Below, one piece after another: positions 1 through 11,085 of a DNA stretch of 64,000 bases. The stretch comes from Trichobilharzia regenti (Eukaryota > Platyhelminthes > Trematoda > Strigeidida > Schistosomatidae), in assembly GCA_944472135.2 (NCBI GenBank), contig OX235263.1, forward strand, positions 1,223,517-1,287,516. The letters run 5' to 3'. A program made the translations under genes and the position numbers. Numbering within the stretch: position 1 is the first letter of the stretch; each line of letters opens with the position of its first letter. The notes below the pieces were generated by a model that had not been told where the DNA came from, did not search any database, and saw only the letters and a list, made by a program, of their open reading frames with translations.

Positions 1-482
1 GACTCTGAATAAAGCAGGAATTAGAGTGGCATTCAAACGAACAAACTCACTCAGAGTAAAGCTATGTAGGCTATAACACCCAGTGGACCCAATTAAACAG
101 AATAATGTCATTTACAAAATACATTGCAATGACTGTGAGTGAGGTCAACTACACAGGTCAAACTAGCAGGTCGAGGATAGTCAGATTCTCAGAACAATAG
201 AATTTAACTATTTCGACTATAAATACAATCGTCTTATTCCCTATCTGGTTGTAATTGATCAATAACACTCATATTATTATTTCTGAATTCACATTATCCC
301 ATATTGATTTTTATACAAATCTCTCATCATCAATTCCACTCATGTATTTAAATGAGGCGAGAGAGTTAATTGTGTGAGTGAGTGACTTGATATGATTATG
401 TCAATAGCGTGTGCTGGAAACCTGGTCGCATCTGTTGATAATACTGTATAATACTATAATAAAATATTAATTGATATAAGTA
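1..482 (+). mobile_element. PLE-D fragment: end of GIY-YIG frame and 3' terminal region
   Basis: The first 180 bases read as a decayed Penelope-like ORF ending, with the block 'NKAGIRVAFKRTNSLRVKLC' followed by a C-x-D-C pair and a broken YIG-like stretch. Bases 200-480 match the terminal region seen in reverse at 2462-2900 and 39842-40330, sharing the 'atcaataacactcatattat' block. The element runs off the left edge, so RT is not visible. Bases 483-538 carry the outermost PLE-D sequence in the opposite orientation before a solo LTR interrupts. Non-functional relic. Confidence 0.7.
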
Positions 483-538
483 TAAAACTTGGGCACTGTT
501 GTAGAGTATAACTCCATTAGAGATAAGATTTATCAAAT

Positions 539-819
539 TGTGGTGAGAGCAGGCTGATAGCCAATTGGTCACTTATATTGGCCGTGAGAAATTCTAAACA
601 AGGCTGATTCAACAACCAATCACAGCAGACTTAATGTGGTCAAATAAGATTTGCAAATATGTGGCGAATATAATCCGAGAAACCAGAAACAACCAATCAG
701 AAAACTGTGTTTGTCTGCTTGAATACGCTATATTAATGTACATGAAATACATATATAAGTACGTGCTGATTTCCGTAATAGAGATGATCTGTTGCCGGCC
801 CTTGTCTTCTGTTGTTACA
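539..819 (+). repeat. Solo LTR
   Basis: Starts TGTGGTGAGAGCAGG and ends GTTGTTACA, the same ends as the two LTRs at 35116-35441 and 35864-36186 (there on the minus strand). Shares the CAACCAATCA boxes and the CTTGTCTTCTGTTGTTACA end. No internal region follows, so it is best read as a solo LTR. No convincing target duplication is left (AAAT against AAAC), which suggests age. Confidence 0.75.
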
Positions 820-1484
820 AAACTGGAATCTTATCTATAGTGAAGAATATACACGGGTTTTTTTTTTCTTTTAGAAAGTCAGCATCAACCTAATAAAAAC
901 CTCATTAATCGGTAATTTATGCCCAGACATTAACTTCATTTGCATACGGATTTAAGTAAAATATTATTCCTTTATATATATATGCGAAGTGTCATGTGTA
1001 AAAGTAACATGTGATTTCTCAACATTTCTTAGCTCTGATTGTTACCTTTCTCAATAGTGGAACACAAAGACAAGGATTAGTTTATGTAAAAATCAATGAA
1101 TGAATGAATGTTAGAATCCTAGAAGACAATACTAAGGGTATTAAAGAGTCTAGAAGGATTAAAAGTTTATTTTCGCTTAAAGCTTAAATATCTTTATGTT
1201 TTTTTTCCTGTCATTTTTAATCCTCTAGTTAAATTAGCTATACAGAATGTGATTGGAATATGAAAATGATGTGAATGATTTATGTTGAAGTGTGATTTAT
1301 GGATTGGTGATAATTATGAATGTATGGAGTAGGGCGATTAGGTTAAAAAAAAATAAAAGAAGGGATGACAAGTCTAGCGTTTCACCAGCTGGATTGCAAG
1401 GCATTAACGGGTATCAGTTTTCTTTGAGTGGGGAGGGTTTTGTTAAATACTCCGAGCTAGGTGATTTGATTGCAAAGTAACCGG
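820..1484. other. No gene recognised
   Basis: AT-rich sequence with T and A homopolymer runs. The short open frame at 1292-1480 has no family resemblance that I can see. Nothing is supported here. Confidence 0.6.
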
Positions 1485-1975
1485 ATTTTCAACTCCAATG
1501 TGAAGTCAGTGCAACTTCCTATACGGATCAGAGACTTGGCGAGTCAAGAAGGCCACTTCGAACAAGCTACAGACCTTCATCAACAACTGTCTTCGCTCAA
1601 TACTCGAGATCAGATGGCCGGCCAGAAATGGTCAGCAACAGGGAGGGATATCTGGCAATGAGCGAACCAACCAACCAGCAACTGATTGTGCAGCAAATAT
1701 GCAGGAAGAAATGGAGGTGGATTATCTAGTCATACTCTGAGAAAACAAACGATCAAATGACATCCCAAGACAGGCCATCGCTGAAGTGGAACCTGAAAGG
1801 GAAGCTGCGAGTTTGTCGCCCAAGGGTGACTTGGAGGAGATCATGTGAAGAGGAGATGAAGGCATGTGGGCGAACTTGGAGGCAGGTGAAAACTTCAGGA
1901 GAGACCCGAAGGCAATGGAGACGCGCGGCTGAAGCCCTATGTTTCTCTAGGAAATAAAGGATATAATAATAATAT
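1485..1975 (+). pseudogene. NL1 LINE, 5'-truncated 3' end
   Basis: Three frames together give the NL1 C-terminal tail: a YGSETW-like block, 'SNKLQTFINNCLRSI', 'QQICRKKWRW' and a final basic 'RPRVTWRRSCEEEMKACGRT' stretch ending 'EALCFSRK'. The end 'gaagccctatgtttctctag' plus (ATA)n matches the 3' ends of NL1 copies at 16085, 34085 and 42970. No RT catalytic core remains. Dead-on-arrival fragment with frameshifts. Confidence 0.75.
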
Positions 1976-2034
1976 TGTTCTTCTGAACAATTACCCAACA
2001 CCAACTTCAGCCAAGCGAAGCCTTTAAAGAGAAT

Positions 2035-2440
2035 ACAGAACTAACCAGAGACTGCTGCCATTACTATCACCAATTATATTCCTAATTTTAGTGAACTGGA
2101 TGGATTACGTGTCAGGCTGTGTGAAGAGATAAGATAGGCATACCTTGAAACAACAAGAAGGCTATAGAAAATATTGAAGAGTTACAGAAGGATACCATCA
2201 AACTGCCAGAAGAAGAAGAAGAAGTCAGCGAGGTGAGAAGGACTCCAGGTGTACATAGAGAAGACGCTGGTGAATCAAGATAGCCAACTAGTAGCGACAA
2301 CAACAAACACCACTAGTGCCTATCAGCGGAATAAATTCGGAAAAGGTTACTTTCTTCACTTATCTAGGAAGCATCGTTCCAACTATACGTGGATGATTTA
2401 ATTGCAAAGCAAAAGTGTTTACAACTTGAGAGTACGATGT
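2035..2440 (+). pseudogene. NL1 LINE remnant, middle part
   Basis: Degenerate match to the NL1 region between the RT core and the FTYLGS block: 'tggattacgtgtcaggctgt' resembles the WIMRQ-type segment, and 'tcacttatctaggaagcatc' reads SLI*EAS where intact copies have FTYLGS. The NL1 middle is otherwise unrecognisable. Low coding potential. Confidence 0.5.
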
Positions 2441-2461
2441 TTTCAATAAATTTCAGCAAAA

Positions 2462-3480
2462 TTTCAGGAATATAAAACTTGGCCACTGTGGTAGAGCATA
2501 ACTCAATTATAGTTAAGATTTGTATTTCGATACAGTGTCCCACAGTGGTGTTATACAGTAATATAAACTGACGCCATCACGTTTCGAGCACGAACTATTG
2601 GCACTCATAATCACATCAAGTCACTAATCACTCACACAACTCTTTTTTCATTTATATACATAAGCGAAATTGATGATTAGACATTTTAGTCAAAATCAAT
2701 ATGAGAAAATGTACATTCAGAAATGATATTATGAGTGTTATTGATCCACTACAATCAGATGGGAAATAAGACGAGTGTTTTTATAGTAAAATAAATAACT
2801 TGTTAGAATGTTGTGATGTGCTTGAATTGAATTGAAATCGAATTTTGAGATTATTTATTATCCTATTGTGATTCGGCTGACTGAGTGACTGACTGGTGGT
2901 GATAATATATTCCACGCATATCTGTGGTATTTGCATTGAGTCATTGGTGTAGCATGTGTTGTTTTGGGCGTAGGTAGACTCGATGAACTAGGTAGGATTC
3001 GGTAATCAATCTCTTTTTCCACCTACATAGATTACTTCGTAGAATTTCACCCCTCTCTCACCAGCCTATTGTGTGGTTTTGTGTTAATGCATGTAGTGCA
3101 ATTGCTGAGTTTTTTTTCTTATTTACTTATCTTCTTGAGGTCGACCATTCGATCCTTAGCTAAATTCTTATATTCTGATAATCTCACTACTCTTGATCTA
3201 CTAGTTTGACCTATGTAGTTGACTTAAAGTGATTGCAATGTTTTATGTAAATGATATTATTTTGTTTAATTGGGTTTACTTGGTCTTGCAGCCGACAGAG
3301 CTTTCTTTGAGTGTCTTTAAAAAGTTGATTTTGTCGCCATTTCATTATCTGAATGTATATTATCATCAAATCATATGTGCATTGATTCCATGGATTTTTA
3401 AAAGAAAAAAAGGAATGCGGGGCTTTGTGGACACACACGCTTACCACGATATACTTTTCAAATTCAAAACTACACAAACT
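2462..3480 (-). mobile_element. PLE-D fragment: terminal region and end of ORF
   Basis: 2462-2900 is the PLE-D terminal region in reverse ('cagtaatataaactgacgcc', 'cacgtttcgagcacgaacta'). 3180-3420 is the end of its ORF: read on the minus strand it gives 'KLCRLQDQVNPIKQNNIIY' then a broken GIY-YIG. Same layout as 39842-40910. A further weak terminal match lies at 3490-3620. Confidence 0.65.
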
Positions 3481-3620
3481 AAACTTGACGGTTCTGGTAG
3501 AGTATAATACTATTCTGGATAAAAGTTTACTTTGATAAGGTCTGACAGTGGTGTTGACTGATGATGTTTTGAACGGAATTTATTACTGCTTATATTCATG
3601 TCAAGTCCAATGAATATGTC

Positions 3621-4300
3621 ATGGTTTTCTTTGTCTAATCTCCCGTCATCTTAAAATTATCTTGCAAGGAACGTAATTATGAAATAAAGTTTATACTAAT
3701 AAGCTTTAACTCGTCTAGATTACTACGTCTCCAGCAAGTTCTCAGTCTGAGAAACAGAGGGCAGAGTGATAGTGGGGCAAGCAATCCTCCCGCTGAAAAT
3801 CAGTTGAATCGCTACAGAAACTTCAAATGATAAGATAAATACATAAACAAACTCGTTCTTTTCTGAAATCAGACAGGCTGGATGACGTGCGAGCTCTTTT
3901 GAGAAGCCAGTCAGCTGATATATCTATCTTCTTCCGATGAAGGCAAAAATAAGCATTTAGATGTGAAATCCCCGTGCAATTAACAAAGCTAGGAAGACTT
4001 CTCAGATTGCCGAATGGTTTTACATCACAATTCTTTAAATGTTTTAACTGTCGGTAGGCCTTTAAAATATACTAATGTGCTTCATATTTTGTTGATGAAT
4101 CCACATTAAGAGTATATCTGAGTGATGAAAGTTTGTTGCGCAAATTTAACGCATCTCCTAACTGGTTTTATTCTGTAAAATAGTAGTAAGTATGTTGTTG
4201 TGCATGTTAGCATAGAAATGAATCGTGCTCACTCCCCCGTTTAACTTCGGAGATCTTCAAAAATTTGAAGAGAAGTTCAGGTGTCATTATTATCACTGAT
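3621..4300. other. No gene recognised
   Basis: No long frame, RNA gene or recognisable repeat was found in this stretch. Bases 4310-4380 hold a short plus-strand NL1 scrap ('gaagtcagtcagttcttgta'). Confidence 0.55.
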
Positions 4301-4380
4301 ATCTGAAAGAGTATAGGAGCATTTTCAATACCAATGTGAAGTCAGTCAGTTCTTGTATACGGGTCAGAAACTTGCGGTAT

Positions 4381-5145
4381 TATTATTATTGTTTCCTTGG
4401 GTTCCTAGTGGAATATAGGGCTTCAACTGCACGTCTTCACTTGCCTCTGTCTTCGGCTTTCATATCCCTCCCGTCGATGGTGATTGGCGCTGGATGTTGC
4501 TGTTGTTGTTGGTTTGTTGGTGATTTTTATAACCTCCGTCTTATCTATGTTCACTTGGAGTCCTGTCTTCGCTGGCTGCTTCACCGACCAGTTTGTCGGT
4601 CGGTTTTCGCTTGTAAGTCTTCGATTTTGTGTGACATCAAACATAAATCATCCACGCGCTAAATCCCGGTCTTTTATGTTCTTCACATCGGTCGGTCCAG
4701 GATATCCCTGTCTTCTCGTTTCCCACTCACTGTCTGACGCATAATCCAGTCAGTCCACCAGAACCACGAATATCACTGGTGATAATAGGCAGGTAGCCTT
4801 GTCTGACTCCTGTGTTTACTCTAAACGCCTCACTGCGTTTTCCGTTGTGAATCACTTGACATGTGCGGTTGTCGTATAGCTGTTGAATAAGGTTGATGAA
4901 TATTCGGGCACTGCATTCCGTAGTGCTCGAGTAGTTTGCAAATTACTTCGTTGTGAACGCTGTCTGTTGAAGGCCTTCTGAAAGTCTATAAAGTTGAGGT
5001 TCAGGTCTGATTGCCATTCCATGCTTTGTTCTGTGATGATGATTCGTAGAGTTGCAATTTGGTCAGAACATGATTTGCCTCTCCTGAATCCAGCTTGTTC
5101 TGGTTGGAGTTCTGTGTGCAGTACGTCCTTTCGGATACACAAACA
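4381..5145 (-). pseudogene. NL1 LINE with internal deletion (RT part plus 3' end)
   Basis: On the minus strand 4852-5142 encodes an RT segment with 'EQAGFRRGKSCSDQIATLRI', 'NLNFIDFQKAFN' and then a frameshifted continuation. 4423-4644 carries the downstream 'DKTEVIKITNKPTTT' block. At 4381-4460 the 3' end (reverse of 'ccctatattccactaggaac') abuts the middle of the element directly, so most of the C-terminal half is missing. The RT motif A Asp survives only as FIDF and motif C is lost. Confidence 0.75.
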
Positions 5146-5499
5146 TTATATAAATCTATCTTTCACAGCTGATTATTATTAATACTTATGGCTCTATCTC
5201 AGTAATCACTTTGTCTTTTTTGATAATTTATGACGGCAAGTGTGTACTGTGAAAGAGGAAACTGATATCCAGCATCACGAAAACACTTATTTAAAGTATT
5301 CTACTTTCTCTATAATTACTAGCACTGAATGCCTGTTTCACTGAAGAATACGATAACAGTTAAGCAATGAAGAAAATATGTATGCTGTGAAAGTAAGTTG
5401 TGAAGTAAATTAACTCTGTGAAGTATCCAATACTGTCTCAATTAACAAGCCTAGTCGAAAAAGCTACTAATAATTGAAATAAGTTCAAGAATAACGCTA

Positions 5500-6450
5500 G
5501 AACACGCAAAATGGATGACGTTTGTATTCTTTTTCAAATAGGAGTACAATAAATACTGAATTCAATGAAGTACATCCATTCAACTATGAAGTTCATGTGC
5601 AAAGAGGAATCGCAAAAATCAGAATTGCCTTCCTGAATGTCCTATTTACAAGAAAACCAGATGGTAGCATAAAAAGAAATTTGCATATAAAAATGTACTT
5701 GGACAGGGCAATAAACACATTTTCACAGCTTCTCTTCTCTCAAGTACAAAAGAAATTTAGTAAAGGCCCCCAGTCACACAGTTAGACCTATATGCTCATA
5801 AGAAGTAGTGGATGATGTATTAAGCATTGTATATGATACGTTGAACGAGAATAGCCATCCAGAAGAATTTATCAAGAAAAACATGACAAAGAAAGCTGCG
5901 GAAAAGGCCTACACATTATCCGTAAACAAGAAGCCACTGTATATACAACTGCAATTCAAGGGCGATATACCATGTGAGATAATTACGAAGAAATTAAGAA
6001 AATCAGTTCAAAGAACTTTCAATGCTAGTGAACTACATATCTTATTCTCTACACAACGATAGTGATTCCGCGACGGAAAGATGAAGTACCTAGACTAGCT
6101 AGTCACTTTTAATTGTATTTACCAATTCAACTGCGCTTGTGGAGGAACGAGTTATATTGGCCGTTACTCTAGGAACTTGATTTTCCGTGTTCTCTCAAGA
6201 ACATCTCCCAGTGTGGCTAGGTAAAGATGTGGTGAAAACCATCAAAATTTCGATATGAGACCATCTGGTGCAAACCGACCATAAACTCAGCCAGAGTTGA
6301 AGAATCCTTCTCTATCATCTACCGGGTGCCAAATAAATTGCAAAAACATCGAAGTACCACATTCTCTAGACAGCAGAGGCTAACTTGTGATTCGCGTGAA
6401 ACAACCAGTGCTTTGTGCTCAAAAGAAACAAGTCCAGTCAGCCTTCAGTA
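5500..6450 (+). pseudogene. PLE-B remnant (RT end and GIY-YIG)
   Basis: Frames in turn give 'NEVHPFNYEVHVQRG', 'IAFLNVLFTRKPDGSIKR' (LxFLDVLxTR equivalent), 'YIQLQFKGDIPCEIITKKLR' and, in another frame, 'NCACGGTSYIGRY'-like sequence at 6121-6170. The order matches the C-terminal half of the intact PLE-A ORF. Many stops and frameshifts. No motif A, B or C of the RT is left. Confidence 0.75.
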
Positions 6451-6639
6451 GAGACTGCAAATTCATGAATTTGTATTATTGTCATCTTTTCTAATTTTTC
6501 TGACATTCAGTTTATTGTTATGTTGACGCCACTGAACTGTAATCCACTGATATTATTGATTCGATGTAATTTAAACAACAACATTAATGTTGTTTATAAC
6601 ACTAATTCATTCATTCACTATAATGTATATATAACTGTA

Positions 6640-6683
6640 GAGCCTGATGAAGAAGGGATTGTTCGGTATCCATTCTTTCTAAA
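6640..6683 (+). ncRNA. Decayed hammerhead-like terminus of PLE-B
   Basis: GAGC, then CTGATGA (6644-6650), as in the stem I plus core arrangement of other PLE-B termini (26000, 36290, 37155). The second core strand GAAA is replaced by GGTA and the GCTC partner strand is not preserved, so this copy should not cleave. Identified by position downstream of a PLE-B ORF relic and by core similarity only. Confidence 0.35.
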
Positions 6684-6689
6684 ATTTTA

Positions 6690-7280
6690 ATGGGCATTTT
6701 TAATCAGTTAAAATTTAAACTAACTTTACTTCCTCATCAACACACAGATTTCGCTTTTTTGCTTATTAATATTCGAATTTTTTATTTATTTATTTTTTTA
6801 ACAATAGGACTTATGTATAACTCTGACAGGATAGCATCATTAAAAATCACAGTGTCTTATAAACGGTGCAAGTGAAGAGGTATTCCTTATAATCATCATA
6901 TCTCAACGCGAGAACTTAGAAGCAGGTTTAAGAGCGCTAATCTCTTCACCCTACTGACTGTACATGTCAATGTGTCTGCTACTATTGGTACTGCTGCTGT
7001 CCTCTTTGTTTGTTGGTATATTTTATTTTGAAATTTAAATACCCTGGAGGTTAGACATATTTGTAAAATATAAATATTATTTCTTCACCTATACTAGACG
7101 CTAAAATAAAACGAAAAGAGAATAATGGGCCAAAAAACTGACACACTCCAATAAATACTGAGTATTTCCTCTATCTAACCAAGATTCGGTTAACGTAAAA
7201 TTATTTGTGTTTATAACTTTGAGCCAGAAAGCTAACTAATAAATCAGACAATTTAAGTGATCAAATCAAACAAATAGAGG
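6690..7280. other. No gene recognised
   Basis: AT-rich filler between PLE-B and the Sm-alpha cluster. No supported feature. Confidence 0.55.
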
Positions 7281-7290
7281 AAACTTTATT

Positions 7291-7507
7291 TGATTGGTGG
7301 CTAGCAGTGGAATCCAGGATGCGCGTTTCGTCCTATTTGGGACTCGTCAGCTGGATGTACCTGCATTTCTCAGTGAGTGATGATGTTCCCACCGAGGCTC
7401 GAACCCAGTGCCCATAGTTTCAGACGCCAAAGCGTTATCCACTAGACCACTTGGGCCACGAGAGCCACCTCTTGTGCAACGGGTCATATTTATTATTGAA
7501 TTGAATT
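7291..7507 (-). mobile_element. Sm-alpha-A element (tRNA-like head plus hammerhead), left copy
   Basis: Read on the minus strand: a tRNA-like head with 'GTGGTCTAGTGGATAACGC' (A-box-like) and 'GGGTTCGAGCCTCGG' (B-box-like), then a hammerhead at 7304-7364. This copy has GAAACGCGCAT, so stem III has one mispair compared with the plus copy. It forms the left arm of a large inverted repeat with 7567-7783. Confidence 0.85.
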
Positions 7508-7566
7508 GACGACATGTCAACCTGAGACCGAGCACTTCGGTCCAATCAATCGACGGGAAAATCAAA

Positions 7567-7930
7567 AATTCAATTCAATAATTAATATGACCCGTTGCAC
7601 AAGAGGTGGCTCTCGTGGCCCAAGTGGTCTAGTGGATAACGCTTTGGCGTTTGAAACTATGGGCACTGGGTTCGAGCCTCGGTGGGAACATCATCACTCA
7701 CTGAGAAATGCAGGTACATCCAGCTGACGAGTCCCAAATAGGACGAAATGCGCATCCTGGATTCCACTGCTAGCCACCAATCACCAATTGTATACAAATC
7801 AAATCCCCAGACATCGTCGAAGCGTCTGCACAAGAAGACGACATGTCAATCTGAGACCGAGCACTTCGGTCCAATCAATCGACGGGAAAATCAAGAATTC
7901 AATTCAATAAACTTTATTTGAGTTTTAGAT
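7567..7930 (+). mobile_element. Sm-alpha-A element, nearly complete unit
   Basis: Head-to-tail order: GTTGCACAAGAGGTGGC leader, tRNA-like A box (GTGGTCTAGTGGATAACGC), B box (GGGTTCGAGCCTCGG), hammerhead 7710-7770, then a tail with 'cagacatcgtcgaagcgtct' and 'gagcacttcggtccaatcaa'. In schistosomes such units are SINE-like satellite monomers transcribed by RNA polymerase III; that is family knowledge, not seen here. Confidence 0.88.
7710..7770 (+). ncRNA. Hammerhead ribozyme, Sm-alpha type I
   Basis: Complete core: CUGACGA at 7724-7730, stem II GUCC/GGAC (7731-7744), GAAA from 7745, self-complementary stem III AUGCGCAU (7748-7755) and cleavage-site C at 7756. Stem I is formed by GCAGGUACAUCCAG upstream and CUGGAUUCCACUGC downstream with the internal bulge typical of the schistosome ribozyme. 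All conserved core positions are present, so self-cleavage after C7756 is predicted. Confidence 0.9.
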
Positions 7931-8225
7931 TTCCCCGTCTATTGATTGAACCGAAATGCTCAGTCTCAGGTTGACATGTCAGCTTCTTGTGCAGATGCTT
8001 CGACAATGTCTGGACATTTAATTAGAATAAAATTTAATTTGTGCATGGTGTCTAGCAGTGGAGTCCAGGATGCGCATTTCGTCCTATCTGGGACTCGTCA
8101 ACTGGATGTACCCGAATTTCCCAGTGCGTGATGATGTTCCCAACGAGGCTCGAACCCAGTACCCATAGTTTCAAACGCCGAAGCGTTATCCACTAGACCA
8201 CTTGGGCCACGAGAGACACCTCTTG
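7931..8225 (-). mobile_element. Sm-alpha-A element, third copy
   Basis: Minus-strand unit with tail, hammerhead at about 8050-8115 (core CTGACGA after 'gttgacgagtcccagatagg' in sense) and tRNA-like head ('GGTTCGAGCC', 'GTGGATAACGC'). The stem I strand has drifted (GTTGACGAG instead of GCTGACGAG), which changes C3 of the core and probably inactivates it. Confidence 0.78.
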
Positions 8226-8435
8226 CGCATCCTGGATTCCGTTGCTAGTCACTATCCACCAATTAAATCTGCAAAAGGAGACAACATGTCAACCTGAGGC
8301 TGAGCACTTCGGTCCAGTCAATCAGTCGACGGTAAAATCTCAAATTCAATAAATTTAATATGACCCGTTGCACAAGAGGTGGCTCTCGTGGTCCAAGTGG
8401 TTTAGTCATCCATTCACCAATTAAATAAGGGGAAC
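8226..8435 (+). mobile_element. Sm-alpha-A element, truncated fourth copy
   Basis: Starts inside the hammerhead (GCGCATCCTGGATTCC), continues through the tail and re-enters the head of a next unit ('gtggctctcgtggtccaagt'). This is tandem-monomer order, but the unit stops in the A box at about 8410. Confidence 0.75.
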
Positions 8436-8589
8436 ATTACCAATGAACAACTACCCACGATAATTTATTCAAAAAACATATGAAGTTCCATATGAAAAAT
8501 AAATTTAGCAATACAATTAATGAAAACAATAAAAGTAATGTGGGAAATCTCTAGTGACGCCGGTACTATTACATAAAAAATAACATCAG

Positions 8590-8755
8590 TAGACCAGCTG
8601 GAAGGAATTAAAGTGACATTTAAACTAAACAACTCATACACTGACAAACTCTGTCAGCTTAAATGATTACAAATCCAATTAAAGACAGATAGTATAATTT
8701 AGCAAAGATAATGTAATAACTATGAGATCAGTTACATAGATCAGACTTGTAGACT
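8590..8755 (+). pseudogene. PLE-D/E ORF scrap
   Basis: 'gaattaaagtgacatttaaa' continues into 'KLCQLK'-like and 'SYIDQTC'-like frames, matching the linker and GIY-YIG start of PLE-D/E copies at 1-180 and 59800-59950. Stops throughout. Confidence 0.5.
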
Positions 8756-8774
8756 TGGGTCGGCTGGACTGTCG

Positions 8775-10290
8775 AAAATATGGTTGTGTTCTCTGAGCTA
8801 GTTGGATGGTTAATTTGCGAAGTTTTCATCACCCAACTGGGTGACATCTTCAGCGCATACTTCAATTTCAAGTGTGCTTTTAGATTTCTCCACAAGTTTA
8901 TTAATCATCTCTCCTGGTCACATTCGACGTCGTGATTGGTTGCTTTTGTGTGTGTTTCCCATCCTCTCGGCTACTTGTATTGGTGTTGATTGTTTCCATG
9001 AATTGAACTTTGACTCTGTGTGTGTGAGATTTTCTTCTTATCGATTGGTAAATTTTGTCTATCTCTATGTGTCTACTGATTGATGATTCACTGGAATAAC
9101 AGGCGGGCTCCTAAAAAGTTCTCCAGCTTCCTTGGTGTTTCCTATGTCTAATGTATGAATGTTGGCTGTCTCAGTCGAATCGATGTCCATGGTTGTCTGT
9201 ATGTAGTGAGGTGATATGAGTAGTGGAGTGGATGTCATGTCTTTTGACGGTTAGCTTATGTTCGTGGATACGAAGACGAAGGGGACGTCCGCTTTGGTCA
9301 ATGTAGACTTTTTCGCAGTTCTTAAAATTCCTTTTGTAGATGATGTTGGTTTAATCTTCTTCCGTTGTTGAGTCTTTTGGTTGATACAGGGCTGGGTGGC
9401 TGAGTTAAGTGATTTTGTTGGTTTGTGTGTGACTTTAATTCCTCAAGGTTTGAAAAGTCTTGCGTTGATTTCTGAGATGTCCTTTAAATATAACAGTGGG
9501 ATTTTCTTTGTGTACTCCTTGAGGGGCTTTGATTCGGCATGTGGTTGGTTTGGGGGGTATATATGTCTTGTGGTGAAATCCGTGGATATCCATTCTTTTA
9601 GAAAACGTCAATGAGATATCTTTCTTCAGTTGGCTGGCTTTCTTGAATAGTGTTTGTATACAATTCTTTTTGTGTGTTATTGGATTGTTGCTGTTGTAAT
9701 TCAGTATTTGGTCTGTTTGAGTTGATTTTCTATAAACTTGAGTTTCTAACTCTACTCTGTCTGTTCGCTTGACTAGTACGTTTGAAAATGGGACTTCGCT
9801 CTCGGATTCCTCTTCTCTTGCGAATTTGATGTCACTGAAGACGTTGTTTATTAAGTTGTGAGTTTTTTCTAATTCGTTTCTTTTGATTATTACAAAATGT
9901 GTCGTCGACGTAGCGTATCCAAATCTTGGGTTTGATCTTTTGTAAAATTATGTTTTCGCGTCTTTTCATAACTAATTCTGCATTCAAACCTCATATTGGC
10001 GATCCCATCAGTGTTCCTTTGACTTGTTCATATATTTGTCCGTTCAATTGGTAGTAGGTTGTTAGACATAGGTTTATGCATTCCGTCCAACGCACAAAAA
10101 CAATCAATCACGTTCAATGTCACCCATCAAGAGAGATGACTTACAAACTAAACTCGTGGAGAAATCTTAAAGTTCACTTCAATTCGAATTGAAGTATGCG
10201 CTGAAGATTTTGCGTAATAAGTAGGGCAATGAAAGCTTCTCAAATTAGGTATCCAGCTCAGAGAACATAACCACATCACGAAGTTAAGTT
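8775..10290 (-). mobile_element. PLE-G element, decayed, with inverted termini
   Basis: Minus-strand ORF relic: 'MGSPISGLVAELVMKRLE' (RT motif B, near 10000), 'RYVDDTF' (motif C), 'VPFSNVLVKRTDRVELET' and later 'KVYIDQSGRPLRLRIHEHK' (GIY-YIG part, about 9280-9320). Upstream RT motif A is not clear, so the 5' half is missing. The terminus at 8775-8990 recurs in opposite orientation at 10085-10290, so the copy is bracketed by inverted repeats. Frameshifts and stops make it a pseudogene. Confidence 0.78.
8800..8865 (-). ncRNA. PLE-G hammerhead-like terminus
   Basis: Sense (minus) strand: TGCG, CTGAAGA, an extra T, GTCACCC-AGTT-GGGTGAT stem II (7 pairs, one of them G-U), GAAA, then the ACTT..GCAAATT strand. 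In sister copies the stem III piece is AGCT and TGCA pairs with TGCG as stem I. The one-base insertion between core and stem II departs from canonical hammerheads, so activity is uncertain. Confidence 0.5.
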
Positions 10291-10379
10291 AAATAACCCA
10301 AATGAAAGCTCAGCCATCGCAGTCCATTTGTTAGCATGTAGTCACACTAGAGACGGAGATTGCAGTGAAGCTATATGAA

Positions 10380-11085
10380 AAATGTAAAAAGTAATTCCAT
10401 ATTGATTTGTTTATTGTGTGTATCACAGTATTATTTACTGGATGACACAGTTCCGAACAAAATTTATTGTTTATAGTCATATCAACTGTAGTCACATGAC
10501 TTCGAAACTTGAGTCTAATAGTTTTCTTTGTCTTCTCCTATTTGTTGTAGGTGTAGTAGGATTTTCCAGATATCTGCGGCAGGTGTTGAATCATTCCTAT
10601 TACATGTATTTGCTGTTGATTCGATAAAAAAAGCTTCTGTTATCAATCCAGCTACCTCCACCCTGCTGTTACATTAGATTTTAAAACTGTCATCCTATCT
10701 CATCCATCTTATTGTATGATTGTGTGTGACTGCATGTACTGCTATAGCTGAACTATTCTCTAAATTTCTTATCTTATTTGGGTCAACTAATCTAGATTTT
10801 GCTAGGTTCAGCAAGTCTGACTAACTGAACCCTGTTCTGCTAGTTTGACCTATGTATTTAACCTGATATCATTGCACGGTATTAGATAGACGAAATTGTT
10901 CTGTTTTAGAGGGTGATTGATCATTTAACCGACAAAGCTTGTTTCTAATTGAATTTTTGGATGGTGTGAATGTTAGCCATGTTTATTCCTGTCTGTCTTT
11001 TTAAGGATTCTGCGTAAGGTTTCCAAGGTTCCTTCCTCGTATGAGATTGCCACTGATGATTTAGAGGTTGGTTATATGAAAAATA
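10380..11085 (-). mobile_element. PLE-E fragment
   Basis: Reverse of the PLE-E layout at 59036-60408. 10380-10640 is the terminal region ('ctggatgacacagttccgaa', 'ttgattcgataaa'). 10850-11085 carries the ORF linker, read on the minus strand as RNKLCRLN-like and 'EEGTLETLRRILKK'-like segments. Broken by stops. Confidence 0.65.

Noticed and set aside
2462..2900. Hammerhead in the PLE-D terminus
   Set aside because: No CUGANGA followed by GAAA with pairing strands could be drawn in any PLE-D copy.
7291..8435. CRISPR-like array of repeats
   Set aside because: Units are long, alternately oriented, with tRNA-like heads and ribozymes; no short repeat-spacer pattern, and the sequence is clearly eukaryotic.
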